A stretch of DNA of 64,000 nt from Roseburia sp. AM59-24XD (GCF_003478445.1 NZ_QUET01000021.1:1-64000), one strand, 5' to 3'; positions 41,020 through 48,987 are shown, counted from the stretch's first letter. Translations and numbers: made by a program. The notes: a model not told the origin generated them from the letters alone.

Positions 41020-42213
41020 ATGTTTGTACAGTTTATGTTAAAAAATGTTCTGTCGTTTAAAGAAGAGACAGTTTTAGACATGACAGCAATTAATGCGTAT
41101 AAGGAACATCAATGTAATTTAATTGACTATGGGACAAAAGAGAAATATCTTAGAGTTGCAGCAATTTACGGTGCAAATGCAAGTGGTAAATCAAATATTT
41201 ATATGGCTATGACATATTTTCAAAGAATTATTGCGGAGTCTTTAAATAATGTTGAAGATGGAGAGGCAACAGCTATTCAAACATATTATCAGCCATTTTC
41301 ATTTGATAGTGAAAAAGAAAACTCAGAATTTCAGATTGTGCAGATTTTAGGAAATTTTGAATATAAGTATGGTTTTGAATATAATTCAAATTGCATTGTT
41401 ACGGAATGGTTATATAGAAAAAATTTGCAAACTAAAAGGAGTTCAACAGTTTTTGAGCGTACAACAGAAAAAGTTGAATTTGGTTCATGTGTAAGAAAAG
41501 AATGTGAAGTATATAAAGAACAAATTCCAGTTGAAACTTTGGTTTTAACATTTTTCAATAAGTTAAAACTAAAATCTAATATTTTTAAGATTGTTTATTC
41601 TGGAGTAATGGATACATTAGTTGTTCCGACAGATTTTTGTGAGGATACTCGGCTTCTAGAAGCACTTTTGCCACGATTAATTGATGAAGAAAAAAGTGCA
41701 TTGGTAGAGTTCTTGTCTGCTATTGATACAGGTATTAAAGATATTGATTATGATGATAGCGAGAAAGAAGTTAAATTTACAACTTATCATAAGGGGAAAG
41801 ACGGCGAATTACATCCACTCGATTTATTTTTTGAATCAGAAGGAACGATTAAAAGTATTATGTTATTCATTTATGTACGTACAGCTATTCTTTATAATAA
41901 ATCTATTTTTGTAGATGAATTGAATATCAAATTACATCCACTTTTATTGAAATTTATTATTGATTTGTTTTATGAAAATGAATCGCAAGCCCAATTAATT
42001 TATACAACACATGATACTACTTTATTGGATAAAAAGTTCTTTAGAAGGGATCAGATTTGGTTTGTACAAAAGGATGAATTTGGATATTCAGAATTGTCCG
42101 CTTTGTCAGATTTTAAAGTAAGATCAGATGCTTCGTTTGAAAGAGATTATTTAGCTGGGGTATATGGAGGTATTCCGTGGTTGAAAGAATTCAGTATGAA
42201 AGAGGGTAAGTAA
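41020..42213 (+). CDS. AAA-family ATPase of an AbiL/RloA-like defence system
   Basis: A 397-aa SMC/ABC-like ATPase of the AAA_15/AAA_21 type: FVQFMLKNVLSFKEETVLDM start, Walker A AIYGANASGKSNIYMAM, signature-like FFESEGTIKSIMLF, Walker B FVDELNIKLHPLL and the H-loop IYTTHDTTLLD. No separate nuclease domain is visible. The next gene encodes an RloB-like protein and starts immediately after the stop codon. This two-gene set matches AbiLi-AbiLii of lactococci and RloA-RloB. The expected role is abortive infection against phage, inferred from the family and its mobile-element setting. Confidence 0.85.
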   Translation: MFVQFMLKNVLSFKEETVLDMTAINAYKEHQCNLIDYGTKEKYLRVAAIYGANASGKSNIYMAMTYFQRIIAESLNNVEDGEATAIQTYYQPFSFDSEKENSEFQIVQILGNFEYKYGFEYNSNCIVTEWLYRKNLQTKRSSTVFERTTEKVEFGSCVRKECEVYKEQIPVETLVLTFFNKLKLKSNIFKIVYSGVMDTLVVPTDFCEDTRLLEALLPRLIDEEKSALVEFLSAIDTGIKDIDYDDSEKEVKFTTYHKGKDGELHPLDLFFESEGTIKSIMLFIYVRTAILYNKSIFVDELNIKLHPLLLKFIIDLFYENESQAQLIYTTHDTTLLDKKFFRRDQIWFVQKDEFGYSELSALSDFKVRSDASFERDYLAGVYGGIPWLKEFSMKEGK

Positions 42214-42894
42214 ATGGGTTCAGATGATTTATTTAAAAAGAGGCGAGAAGCTAGAACTCAAAGGAAGCATGAATACAAGCCCCCCAAGGCAAATTCTTAT
42301 TTAATTGTTACAGAGGGAGAGCGTACAGAACCATTATATTTTAAGGGTATGCAGAAACTTATACAAGAGAAGGTAGGTGGAGTAGTAGATATTATAGAAC
42401 AGCCGCTTATTGACGTACATGGTGAAGGTTGTTCTACGACTAGACTTGTTGAAGTAGCAGACCAAATTATAAAAGATGCAAAAATCATCTATCAAAATGT
42501 ATGGATTGTGTTTGATAAGGATGATTTTGATGACTTTGACCAAGCAATACAAGAAGCTATAAATAGAGGATATAATGTTGCTTGGAGTAATCAGTCTTTT
42601 GAATATTGGTTATATCTGCATTTTTATTATAGTGATTCTGCGTTACACAGACACCAATGGAATGCGAAGCTAGATGAAATTTTTAAGAAAAATAATTTGG
42701 GTGATGGGACATATCAAAAAAATTATGATGATATATATAGCTTGGTAGATATATATGGTGGTGTAACTGTCGCAATAAAGCATGCAAAACGTAGGATGGC
42801 TGAATTTGAGAGAGGTGGATACAAACCATCAGAATATGATCCGGGAACAATGGTATATAAATTAGTAGAATCTTTGAAAGTGTACTTAGAGTAA
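42214..42894 (+). CDS. RloB-like protein of the AbiL-type pair
   Basis: A 226-aa RloB-family protein, probably the effector nuclease of the pair. It has LIVTEGERTEPLYFKGM near the N-terminus and WIVFDKDDFDDFDQAIQ in the middle. These form a Toprim-like acidic set (Glu in the first, the Asp pair in the second), followed by SNQSFEYWLYLHF. It starts at the base after the ATPase stop, so translation is coupled, and a strong two-sided terminator follows. The nuclease role is known for related systems only by inference; the target here is unknown. Confidence 0.85.
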   Translation: MGSDDLFKKRREARTQRKHEYKPPKANSYLIVTEGERTEPLYFKGMQKLIQEKVGGVVDIIEQPLIDVHGEGCSTTRLVEVADQIIKDAKIIYQNVWIVFDKDDFDDFDQAIQEAINRGYNVAWSNQSFEYWLYLHFYYSDSALHRHQWNAKLDEIFKKNNLGDGTYQKNYDDIYSLVDIYGGVTVAIKHAKRRMAEFERGGYKPSEYDPGTMVYKLVESLKVYLE

Positions 42895-42926
42895 GAAAAA
42901 CATTGTAATGGATAAGATACAAGGTA

Positions 42927-42967
42927 AGTGCAAGTGAATGGGGTAGATTCACTTGCACTATTTTTTT
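42927..42967. terminator. Bidirectional terminator after the AbiL-like pair
   Basis: AGTGCAAGTGAAT (42927-42939) pairs perfectly with ATTCACTTGCACT (42947-42959), with a T run after it on the plus strand. Confidence 0.85.
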
Positions 42968-42985
42968 ACCATCCTTTAATCTGTT

Positions 42986-43328
42986 TTATCTGTTCTGCCG
43001 TTCGGGATCTCTGTGATACTGTAGCTTGAATTGTATCGTTTCAACCACTTCTTTTCTGGCTTCATCATCCAACTGGTAAAAGGAAGTCAGCAAATTATCC
43101 ACATCCGGCATACTGTTTTTCCCGAAAAGATACATAAGCGGATACATGGAATTTTTTAAATACGTTTTTACCCGATTTCCGTCAAGAGCTCCGTTCAATC
43201 CATTGGGTAATGTAGGATATATTTCTTCTTCTGTGATTGCACCGGAAAAGGGACTGGCAGAGCATATCTCATTCACATCAATTTCTAATTCATTTGCCAG
43301 TCTAAGTGCAAAGTCAAATCGGATATTA
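42986..43328 (-). pseudogene. C-terminal remnant of a regulator-like gene, 5' end deleted
   Basis: On the minus strand the open frame reads FDFALRLANELEIDVNEICS and continues through YPLMYLFGKNSMPDVDNLL to a stop at 42986. A start codon can only be found inside (GTG 43276). The phrase pattern resembles the tail of XRE-type element proteins. The coding sequence runs out at about 43328, where a plus-strand ATPase fragment begins, so a deletion removed its front. Confidence 0.55.
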
Positions 43329-43724
43329 GTAGCAAGGAGCGTGTTGCTAGTCGGCAGAGTGGAAGGAGAACCTAATATCAGAGCACTTGTTCAGATAAAA
43401 AATAATTTGGCACAGTTCGGACATCCCAAGGCATTTGAACTGATGGAACGTGGTTTTAAGTGGATGGGAGATTATGAGATTACAGCGGATGAAGTGCTTG
43501 GTGGTATTGCCCCAAAAGCAAATAAATTAGAGCAGGCAAAGCGGATGCTTCGGGAACTGGCAGAGACTTCTAATGCGGTACAGAGTAATGAGATTTTTGA
43601 TATGGCTGAGGAACAGGGAATTTCTAAAAGAACATTGGAAAATGCCAAAAAGGAGCTGGGCATCAGGGCAAGAAAAATCAATAACTCATGGTATTGGGAA
43701 CTGGATAAGATAAAGCAGATTTAA
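43329..43724 (+). pseudogene. C-terminal remnant of a plasmid/ICE RecA-like AAA ATPase
   Basis: An open frame begins without a proper start at VARSVLLVGRVEGEP and reads IRALVQIKNNLAQFGHPKAF, then a winged-helix tail (EEQGISKRTLENAKKELG). These are the last ~130 codons of the AAA_25/RepA-like ATPases of Firmicutes integrative elements. The Walker A half is gone. It abuts the minus-strand remnant, pointing to one deletion through two divergent genes. Confidence 0.7.
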
Positions 43725-43840
43725 GGGAAGAACGCAACAATGCAGACTATATATAATTTGCGGTGATGAACTTTGCAAGGTTGCAAAATGTATAGACATT
43801 GCGTTGTTGCGGTCTTGATGGAAAGGATGGATTGATAGGA

Positions 43841-44074
43841 TTGAAAAATGTGCAGATTTCAGAGGAATTATTTATTGCACTCCTTAAATATCACTTGGTG
43901 GAAAGGGATGATGTTTTATTGGAGATAAAGAAAGGTTTGGAAGAAAAATTGGAAGCTATGGTAAGGCGGGATTTATATACAAAATATAAGACTGCACCAA
44001 CCGAGGAAGAAAGAGAAAAGGCACGACAGGAGTATCTGGAAAAGGTGGGAATGCACCGGAGCTTCCGATGGTAA
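43841..44074 (+). CDS. Conserved small element protein (often mis-annotated 'complexin')
   Basis: A 77-aa helical protein starting at TTG 43841 (KNVQISEELFIALLKYHLVE), then EKLEAMVRRDLYTKYKTAPT and EERE(K)ARQEYLEK. It belongs to a small family common in clostridial integrative elements and unrelated to eukaryotic complexin. The ribosome site is weak (GATAGGA touching the start). Function unknown. Confidence 0.65.
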   Translation: MKNVQISEELFIALLKYHLVERDDVLLEIKKGLEEKLEAMVRRDLYTKYKTAPTEEEREKARQEYLEKVGMHRSFRW

Positions 44075-44100
44075 ATTTTTTTCCTTCAGTGTGTAGGACG

Positions 44101-44352
44101 GGAGCGTGCCACGCTCCTGTATATGGTAGTTAAGGAGAAAGTCGGATTAGGGTGTAATGACAAAATCGGACTACACTCACAAGCCCTCGGCGTTTGAGAG
44201 CGAAATACACCCATCGCACAAATCGGAGATTTGTACTCTGTGTATTTCGCTTGCAGGGGGCAAAGGACAGCGTGGCTGTCCTTACAAATGCTAACGCATT
44301 TGTGGTTATGCCGGATACGGCAATGAGTTCGTAAACGGATGCCTAAGCATCC
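44101..44352. other. Cluster of perfect hairpins before the second relaxase, possible oriT
   Basis: Inverted repeats in order: GGAGCGTG-C-CACGCTCC (44101-44117), GCGAAATACAC/GTGTATTTCGC (44200-44250) enclosing ACAAATC-GGA-GATTTGT (44218-44234), GGACAGC-GTG-GCTGTCC (44265-44281), ACAAATGC-TAAC-GCATTTGT (44284-44303) and GGATGC-CTAA-GCATCC (44337-44352). No coding frame runs through 44075-44397. Confidence 0.55.
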
Positions 44353-44397
44353 ACTCACGATAACAAAAGTCGCTATCATTTTTCAAAGAAAGTGGCA

Positions 44398-45912
44398 ATG
44401 CCTATTGTAAGAAATTCATTTATACAGATGTCAAAGCTGCCTAATGTGAAAGGCAGAATTAGTTATATATCGAGCAAAGCAAGGCAGGAAAATCTGTATG
44501 CAGTTTATGAAACAACAGACCGCAAATTTTGGAGGGAGCTTGCTATGTGTAACCAAGAGGAATTTAGGGAAAGCGGAACGAAAGGAATCTGTATTGAAGC
44601 CAGGGAGCTTATCATTGCGTTACCGGAAAGTTTCGTGGATTATGAGCCGGACAAGTTGCTGAAGCTTTTTACGGAGCATTTTAAACAAAATTATGGTGTG
44701 GAATGTATTTCAGCTTTGCACCATAATAAACGCAAGACCAATTATCATATCCATCTTATCTTTTCAGAGCGAAAACTGCTTGATGAGCCTGTGGAGAAGA
44801 TTGCAACAAGAAATATGTTTTATGACGAAAACGGAAAGCATGTACGCACTAAAAAAGAGATACTGGATGAAGCCGGACAGCTTCGGAGTGGCTGTAAAAT
44901 TATCCCTAAGGGCGAGGTATATGAGCGGAACATTTTTACCATAAAGGACAGCCGATTTAAGAGCGACAGCTTCCTTGATGAAGTGAAACGCTCTTACACT
45001 GACCTCATCAATATTTATGTAAAAGATGACAAGCAAAAGCTCAAGGTTTTTGACAGAAACGGTGTGTATCTGCCTACAAAAAAGATTGGCAAGAACAACC
45101 CAAAAGCGGAGCAGATACGCACAGATAATCAGTACCGTACTATATGGAATCAGACTGTGGATAGAGCGTTGATTAGCGGTGTGCCGGAGAGGCAGATTTT
45201 GGAAGTGAAGCAGAGCGAAATCGGACAAAAAGTAAAGGCTTCCATTCAGAAGTCAGGGAGAAATCCGGCACTGCTAAGAAATTTGATTATGACTGCTATT
45301 TATGCTTTGGAGCTTCTCATTGGCAAGGTGTTCAAGATGGCTTCACAAAAGACAGATAAGGACATAGAAGCGGTTGTAAAGGCAGAGCCGGAGCAGACAC
45401 CTGTTAAGGCGGTAAATTCGTTTGTAGAAGCCAAGAGTGAGCCTGTACCGGAGATGCCTAAGAAGTCCGAATTAGCTTCCAAGTATCCAAGACTTACGGA
45501 TATTTACCATAAGTTGGAGAGGCAGAATACAGCCATTTATGAGAGGGAGCTACAGATTGCGAATGTGGAGAAGAAGATTGCCGGAGCAAAGGGCATCTTC
45601 AAGGCAAAACAGCGTAAGGAGTTGCAGGAGCAGGCAGAAGAGTTAAAGACACAGATAGCCAATATGAAGCAGTATTTATCGAGTGTTGTGCAGGGGTATG
45701 GGCACAAGAATGTAAAAGAGTTCCTTGCAGAGTATAAGGCTTCGAAGGTTGAATATGGCGATTATAGAAAGGCTGTTGCGGAGTGGGAGAAGCTGACGGG
45801 AGAAAAGGTGGACGATAGCTTGAAGGCGAAACTACAACAGAAGCAACAGCAGGTTAAGGAACAGTATAGGCATACCGAGTATCATAAAAAGAATGATAGA
45901 GGGGCAAGGTAG
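44398..45912 (+). CDS. MobA/MobL-type relaxase of element 2
   Basis: A 504-aa relaxase-like protein. The catalytic-domain histidine cluster is HHNKRKTNYHIHLIFSERKL, the HxH metal site typical of MobA/MobL and VirD2-like clostridial relaxases, and SYISSKARQENLY is the expected N-terminal region. The C-terminal third is a coiled coil (KQRKELQEQAEELKTQIANM). Start at ATG 44398 or 44392; neither has a strong site. It is the only mobilization gene of element 2, with a hairpin-rich region just upstream. Confidence 0.8.
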   Translation: MPIVRNSFIQMSKLPNVKGRISYISSKARQENLYAVYETTDRKFWRELAMCNQEEFRESGTKGICIEARELIIALPESFVDYEPDKLLKLFTEHFKQNYGVECISALHHNKRKTNYHIHLIFSERKLLDEPVEKIATRNMFYDENGKHVRTKKEILDEAGQLRSGCKIIPKGEVYERNIFTIKDSRFKSDSFLDEVKRSYTDLINIYVKDDKQKLKVFDRNGVYLPTKKIGKNNPKAEQIRTDNQYRTIWNQTVDRALISGVPERQILEVKQSEIGQKVKASIQKSGRNPALLRNLIMTAIYALELLIGKVFKMASQKTDKDIEAVVKAEPEQTPVKAVNSFVEAKSEPVPEMPKKSELASKYPRLTDIYHKLERQNTAIYERELQIANVEKKIAGAKGIFKAKQRKELQEQAEELKTQIANMKQYLSSVVQGYGHKNVKEFLAEYKASKVEYGDYRKAVAEWEKLTGEKVDDSLKAKLQQKQQQVKEQYRHTEYHKKNDRGAR

Positions 45913-45918
45913 TATCAG

Positions 45919-45946
45919 AAGTGGAGTGGGAAACTGCTCCGCTTTT
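45919..45946 (+). terminator. Terminator after the element 2 relaxase
   Basis: AAGTGGAG pairs with CTCCGCTT (one T-G pair), followed by TTTT. Confidence 0.5.
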
Positions 45947-46063
45947 ATATTGTAGGGAGCATAAAAAATCTGTGGAGAAATTGTATATATCATGATATAA
46001 TTGTGTTCAATGAGGGCGAAAATTGAAGTTATATGAGTAATAATCAAAAAGGAAATAGATGGA

Positions 46064-46828
46064 ATGAGCCTAATAAAAAATGATGTGCCAATTTTAGAAT
46101 ATGACACAAACAGTATGGCTGTTATTATGCCAGGACACAGTACAAATTTTCATTTTCCGGAGAGAGCGGTAATGTTGTTTATGGAAAAAGAAATTAACGA
46201 TTATGCTATGACAAATGAATGCGAGATTATCGGGCAGTTTATTAGTATCACAAAAGTATTTCCTGTGTATAAAACGGTACATAATGGTGTTGAGTTGGCA
46301 ATTTGTCAAGCGCCTTTAGGTGGAGCTGCTTCTACACAAATTATGGAACAGCTGATTGCGGGTGGCGTTAAGAAGGTTATAGCCACAGGTTGTTGTGGTG
46401 CTTTAGTTGCAGATAATGAAGGAGATTTTTATATCCCTACCTCAGCACTACGGCAAGAAGGTACATCTTATCATTATTTGCCACCTTCACGAGAAGTCAA
46501 GCTTAACCAATCAGCCATAAATGTGATTGAGAAAATCTTAATTAATCACAAATACAACTATCAAAAATGTAAAACATGGACGACAGACGGGTTTTATCGT
46601 GAAACAAAAGAAATGGTGGAATATCGTAAAGAGGAAGGTTGTTCTGTTGTAGAAATGGAGTGTGCCTCTCTGGCTGCTTGCGCAGAATTCCGAAATATAG
46701 TTTTCGGTCAGTTATTGTTTACAGCTGATTCGCTTGCAAATATAGAATCACACGATACAAGAAATTGGGGTAATAATACATTTGCGTTAGCTATGGATTT
46801 GGCAATGGACGCTGTGACGGAGGTGTAG
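46064..46828 (+). CDS. Nucleoside phosphorylase-like protein (PNP_UDP_1 family)
   Basis: A 254-aa protein of the purine/uridine phosphorylase and MTA/SAH nucleosidase superfamily: KVIATGCCGALVAD for the phosphate/ribose region and VVEMECASLAACAEF with the ribose-binding Glu-Met-Glu. No membrane or export signal. It sits 2 bases before the ANT(6) gene, so the two form one transcript. The pairing suggests a nucleotide-salvage or drug-related task, but no substrate can be named. Confidence 0.8.
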   Translation: MSLIKNDVPILEYDTNSMAVIMPGHSTNFHFPERAVMLFMEKEINDYAMTNECEIIGQFISITKVFPVYKTVHNGVELAICQAPLGGAASTQIMEQLIAGGVKKVIATGCCGALVADNEGDFYIPTSALRQEGTSYHYLPPSREVKLNQSAINVIEKILINHKYNYQKCKTWTTDGFYRETKEMVEYRKEEGCSVVEMECASLAACAEFRNIVFGQLLFTADSLANIESHDTRNWGNNTFALAMDLAMDAVTEV

Positions 46829-46830
46829 TA

Positions 46831-47703
46831 ATGCGAACAGAAAAAGAAATGTATGATTTAATATTAAGTATTGCGCAGAATGACAAAAAGATTAGGGCGG
46901 TATATCTTAATGGCTCCAGAACAAATCCAAATGTACCGAAAGACATTTTTCAAGACTATGATGTGGTTTATATAGTAACTGAAACGCTCCCCTTTATTGA
47001 GGATAAGAATTGGATTAAGTGTTTCGGAGAAATTTTATATATGCAATATCCGGATGAACATCCTGATTATCCGAGTGATAAAGAGAATTTCTACGGTTGG
47101 TTAATGCAGTTTACAGATGGAAATCGTATTGATTTGCATGTTGAAACAATTGGTCACGCACAAGAGAATATTATGAACGATAGACTGTGTAAAGTTCTCT
47201 TGGACAAAGACAATTGTTTGCCGGAGATTTTACCTTCATCGGATAAAAATTATTGGATACATAAACCTACTTTTGAACAGTATCAGTGTACTTGTAGTGA
47301 GTTTTGGTGGTGCTTAAATAGTGTAGCAAAAGGTCTGTGGCGTGAAGAAATACCTTATGTACAAGATATGCTGAATTTTGTGGTGAGAAAACAGTTGGAG
47401 AAGATGCTTTCTTGGAAAGTGGGTATAATGACGGATTTCTCAGTCAGCGTTGGTAAATCGGCAAAATATATGTATAAATGGGTTTCGGCACAGGAATGGG
47501 AAAAATATTTACAGACTTATTGCGGAGCAGATGTTGAAGCTATTTGGCAGTCGGTGGAGATTATGTGCTCTCTATTTGTAGAGACCGCTACATGGGTAGC
47601 GGCAGAACTAAACTATGAGTATAACAATACAGAAGCAAACAATGGCATGTATTTTTTACAATCAGTAAAAGATTTACCCAAGGATGCAAATGAGGTGCTG
47701 TAG
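46831..47703 (+). CDS. Aminoglycoside 6-adenylyltransferase, ANT(6) family
   Basis: A 290-aa enzyme that inactivates streptomycin by O-adenylylation. The nucleotidyltransferase motif is LNGSRTNPNVPKDIFQDYDVVY (Gly-Ser plus the two metal aspartates, with a third in NRIDLHVETI). The N-terminus MRTEKEMYDLIL and tail YTWV-like segment (FVETATWVAAELNYEY) match ANT(6)/AadK proteins closely in order and length. I cannot name the allele. Part of element 2; the nearby chromosomal rpsL is wild type at its resistance lysines, so this would be the streptomycin determinant in the window. Confidence 0.9.
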   Translation: MRTEKEMYDLILSIAQNDKKIRAVYLNGSRTNPNVPKDIFQDYDVVYIVTETLPFIEDKNWIKCFGEILYMQYPDEHPDYPSDKENFYGWLMQFTDGNRIDLHVETIGHAQENIMNDRLCKVLLDKDNCLPEILPSSDKNYWIHKPTFEQYQCTCSEFWWCLNSVAKGLWREEIPYVQDMLNFVVRKQLEKMLSWKVGIMTDFSVSVGKSAKYMYKWVSAQEWEKYLQTYCGADVEAIWQSVEIMCSLFVETATWVAAELNYEYNNTEANNGMYFLQSVKDLPKDANEVL

Positions 47704-47928
47704 GGAATTGATGAAGTTATGGTACAATCAAATATAGTTATGTATAAGCTAAAATTGGTGGTGTAAATGAACATAGCAATTAAAAATGCTGATATAAACC
47801 ATATGTGTTATTGAATTTATAAGATATGCTCTTAAAGCTATTGGATATGATTTGTGGTGGTTATACAAAGGATAATATTCGTTCATATCGAGTTATGCAG
47901 AAGTTTTAATATACGAAAGAGAGGTAAA

Positions 47929-48735
47929 ATGTTAGAAAGTTTAATGACAAATCCTTATGCATGGGCCTTTTTGGGAGCGTGTACAATTTTCTCAGTTGTA
48001 TTTGGAATATGGCAATGGTATAAATCAAAAAGAAAAAAGGAATTATCTTGTTATAAAAATTCTTATACAATAGTAAAAGGTGGAAAAAGCCTTTTGCCAG
48101 ATTTGGAACTTAAGTATAAAAATGAACCAATACAAGAATTAGTAATAACAAAATATGCGATATGGAATAGCGGGAATGAGGTTTTACAGAGGGAAGATAT
48201 CGTAGAGATTAAACCGCTTCAAGTTTCTTGCAATGGAGAAAATACTAGAATTTTGGATGTAAAAATTTTACAGGAAAGTGATGAGACAAATCAATTTGTA
48301 GTTGTAGATATGGATAAGCAACATGCTAGAATTAATTTTGATTATGTGGCTCCAAAGGATGGAATTGTGATTCAAATGATGCACACTGGAGAGTCACAAG
48401 ATGTTATGGTTGAGTGTAAGATAAAAGGTGGAAAGAGTGTTAAACCTTTAAATAAAGATAAAAAGTATAAATATAATAAGTTTGTGGAGAAAGCTATGGT
48501 AATCGGCTTGGGCATTTTGATTTTTGTTATGTTATTTTTTATGTTACTGGCTATTTTAGTGAGTGTTATGAACATGGGACAAAAATTCTGGGAAAACTTG
48601 ATTTCAACTATCGGTATGGGGGCTTGTGTTTTGGTTGTGGGTGGAACATATTACAAATTGTTAAAAGATGTGTATTACATAAATATACCAAGTGGATTGA
48701 GAAAAACTATAGGAAATGATGAGTTTTATAAATAG
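47929..48735 (+). CDS. Hypothetical membrane protein of element 2
   Basis: A 268-aa protein starting at ATG 47929 (AGAGAGG upstream). One helix is at the N-terminus (AWAFLGACTIFSVVFGIWQW). A soluble domain of about 150 residues (IVKGGKSLLPDLELKYKNEP) follows, with a beta-sandwich look. Two helices end the protein (VIGLGILIFVMLFFMLLAIL and IGMGACVLVVGGTYY). I recognise no family. It lies between ANT(6) and the right att, the position where elements often carry defence or immunity genes, but this is only position. Confidence 0.6.
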   Translation: MLESLMTNPYAWAFLGACTIFSVVFGIWQWYKSKRKKELSCYKNSYTIVKGGKSLLPDLELKYKNEPIQELVITKYAIWNSGNEVLQREDIVEIKPLQVSCNGENTRILDVKILQESDETNQFVVVDMDKQHARINFDYVAPKDGIVIQMMHTGESQDVMVECKIKGGKSVKPLNKDKKYKYNKFVEKAMVIGLGILIFVMLFFMLLAILVSVMNMGQKFWENLISTIGMGACVLVVGGTYYKLLKDVYYINIPSGLRKTIGNDEFYK

Positions 48736-48745
48736 CATATTGTCC

Positions 48746-48763
48746 CGGTGCCAAAACGGTGCC
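48746..48763 (+). repeat. Right CGGTGCC-AAAA-CGGTGCC repeat, putative arm site of element 2
   Basis: Identical to 40824-40841; 111 bases inside att copy 3. Confidence 0.6.
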
Positions 48764-48873
48764 AAGAAATTATGCAAATAAAAATAGAGCATATAAAAAC
48801 AACGAAAATATGCAGATTTCAGCCATAAAAAGAATAGAAAATATAACGAAAAACGCTATTGATATAGCGTGAG

Positions 48874-48922
48874 GGTGGACGTACAGTAGGATCTGGTAAG
48901 GTTGCTACAATCATCGAGTAAT
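48874..48922 (+). repeat. att copy 3: right junction, original tuf 3' end
   Basis: Matches 30786-30834 except T for A at 48897 (GGT versus GGA, both Gly). Preceded by GAG. It carries the native tail of tuf and is followed by the native tuf terminator. Confidence 0.92.
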
Positions 48923-48953
48923 CTTTGATCCGGCTTGTATCAAACTAGATTTT

Positions 48954-48987
48954 AAAGAGCTTTCCGAACAATCGGAAAGCTCTTTTT
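48954..48987 (+). terminator. Displaced native terminator of tuf
   Basis: AAAGAGCTTTCCGA pairs perfectly with TCGGAAAGCTCTTT, followed by Ts, 31 bases after the duplicated tuf stop. The rest of the gap 48736-49068 holds only the arm repeat and att copy 3. Confidence 0.85.

Larger units (their letters stand above)
40740..48922 (+). mobile_element. Element 2: integrase-less mobilizable element in tandem with element 1
   Basis: About 8.2 kb between att copies 2 and 3. It carries an AbiL-like defence pair, two truncated genes meeting at a deletion scar, a complexin-like ORF, a hairpin cluster, a MobA/MobL-type relaxase, a nucleoside phosphorylase, ANT(6) and a membrane protein. No integrase or replication gene is present, so it can move only if another integrase (perhaps that of element 1) acts on its att sites. 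It is very AT-rich over the defence pair. Confidence 0.8.

Noticed and set aside
43841..44074. A complexin homologue
   Set aside because: The name is carried over from automatic annotation of a bacterial element family; the protein has no relation to the eukaryotic SNARE regulator that can be seen.
40824..48763. CRISPR-like repeats (CGGTGCC units)
   Set aside because: Only two heptamers per site with a 4-base spacer, at two distant places; no array and no cas genes.
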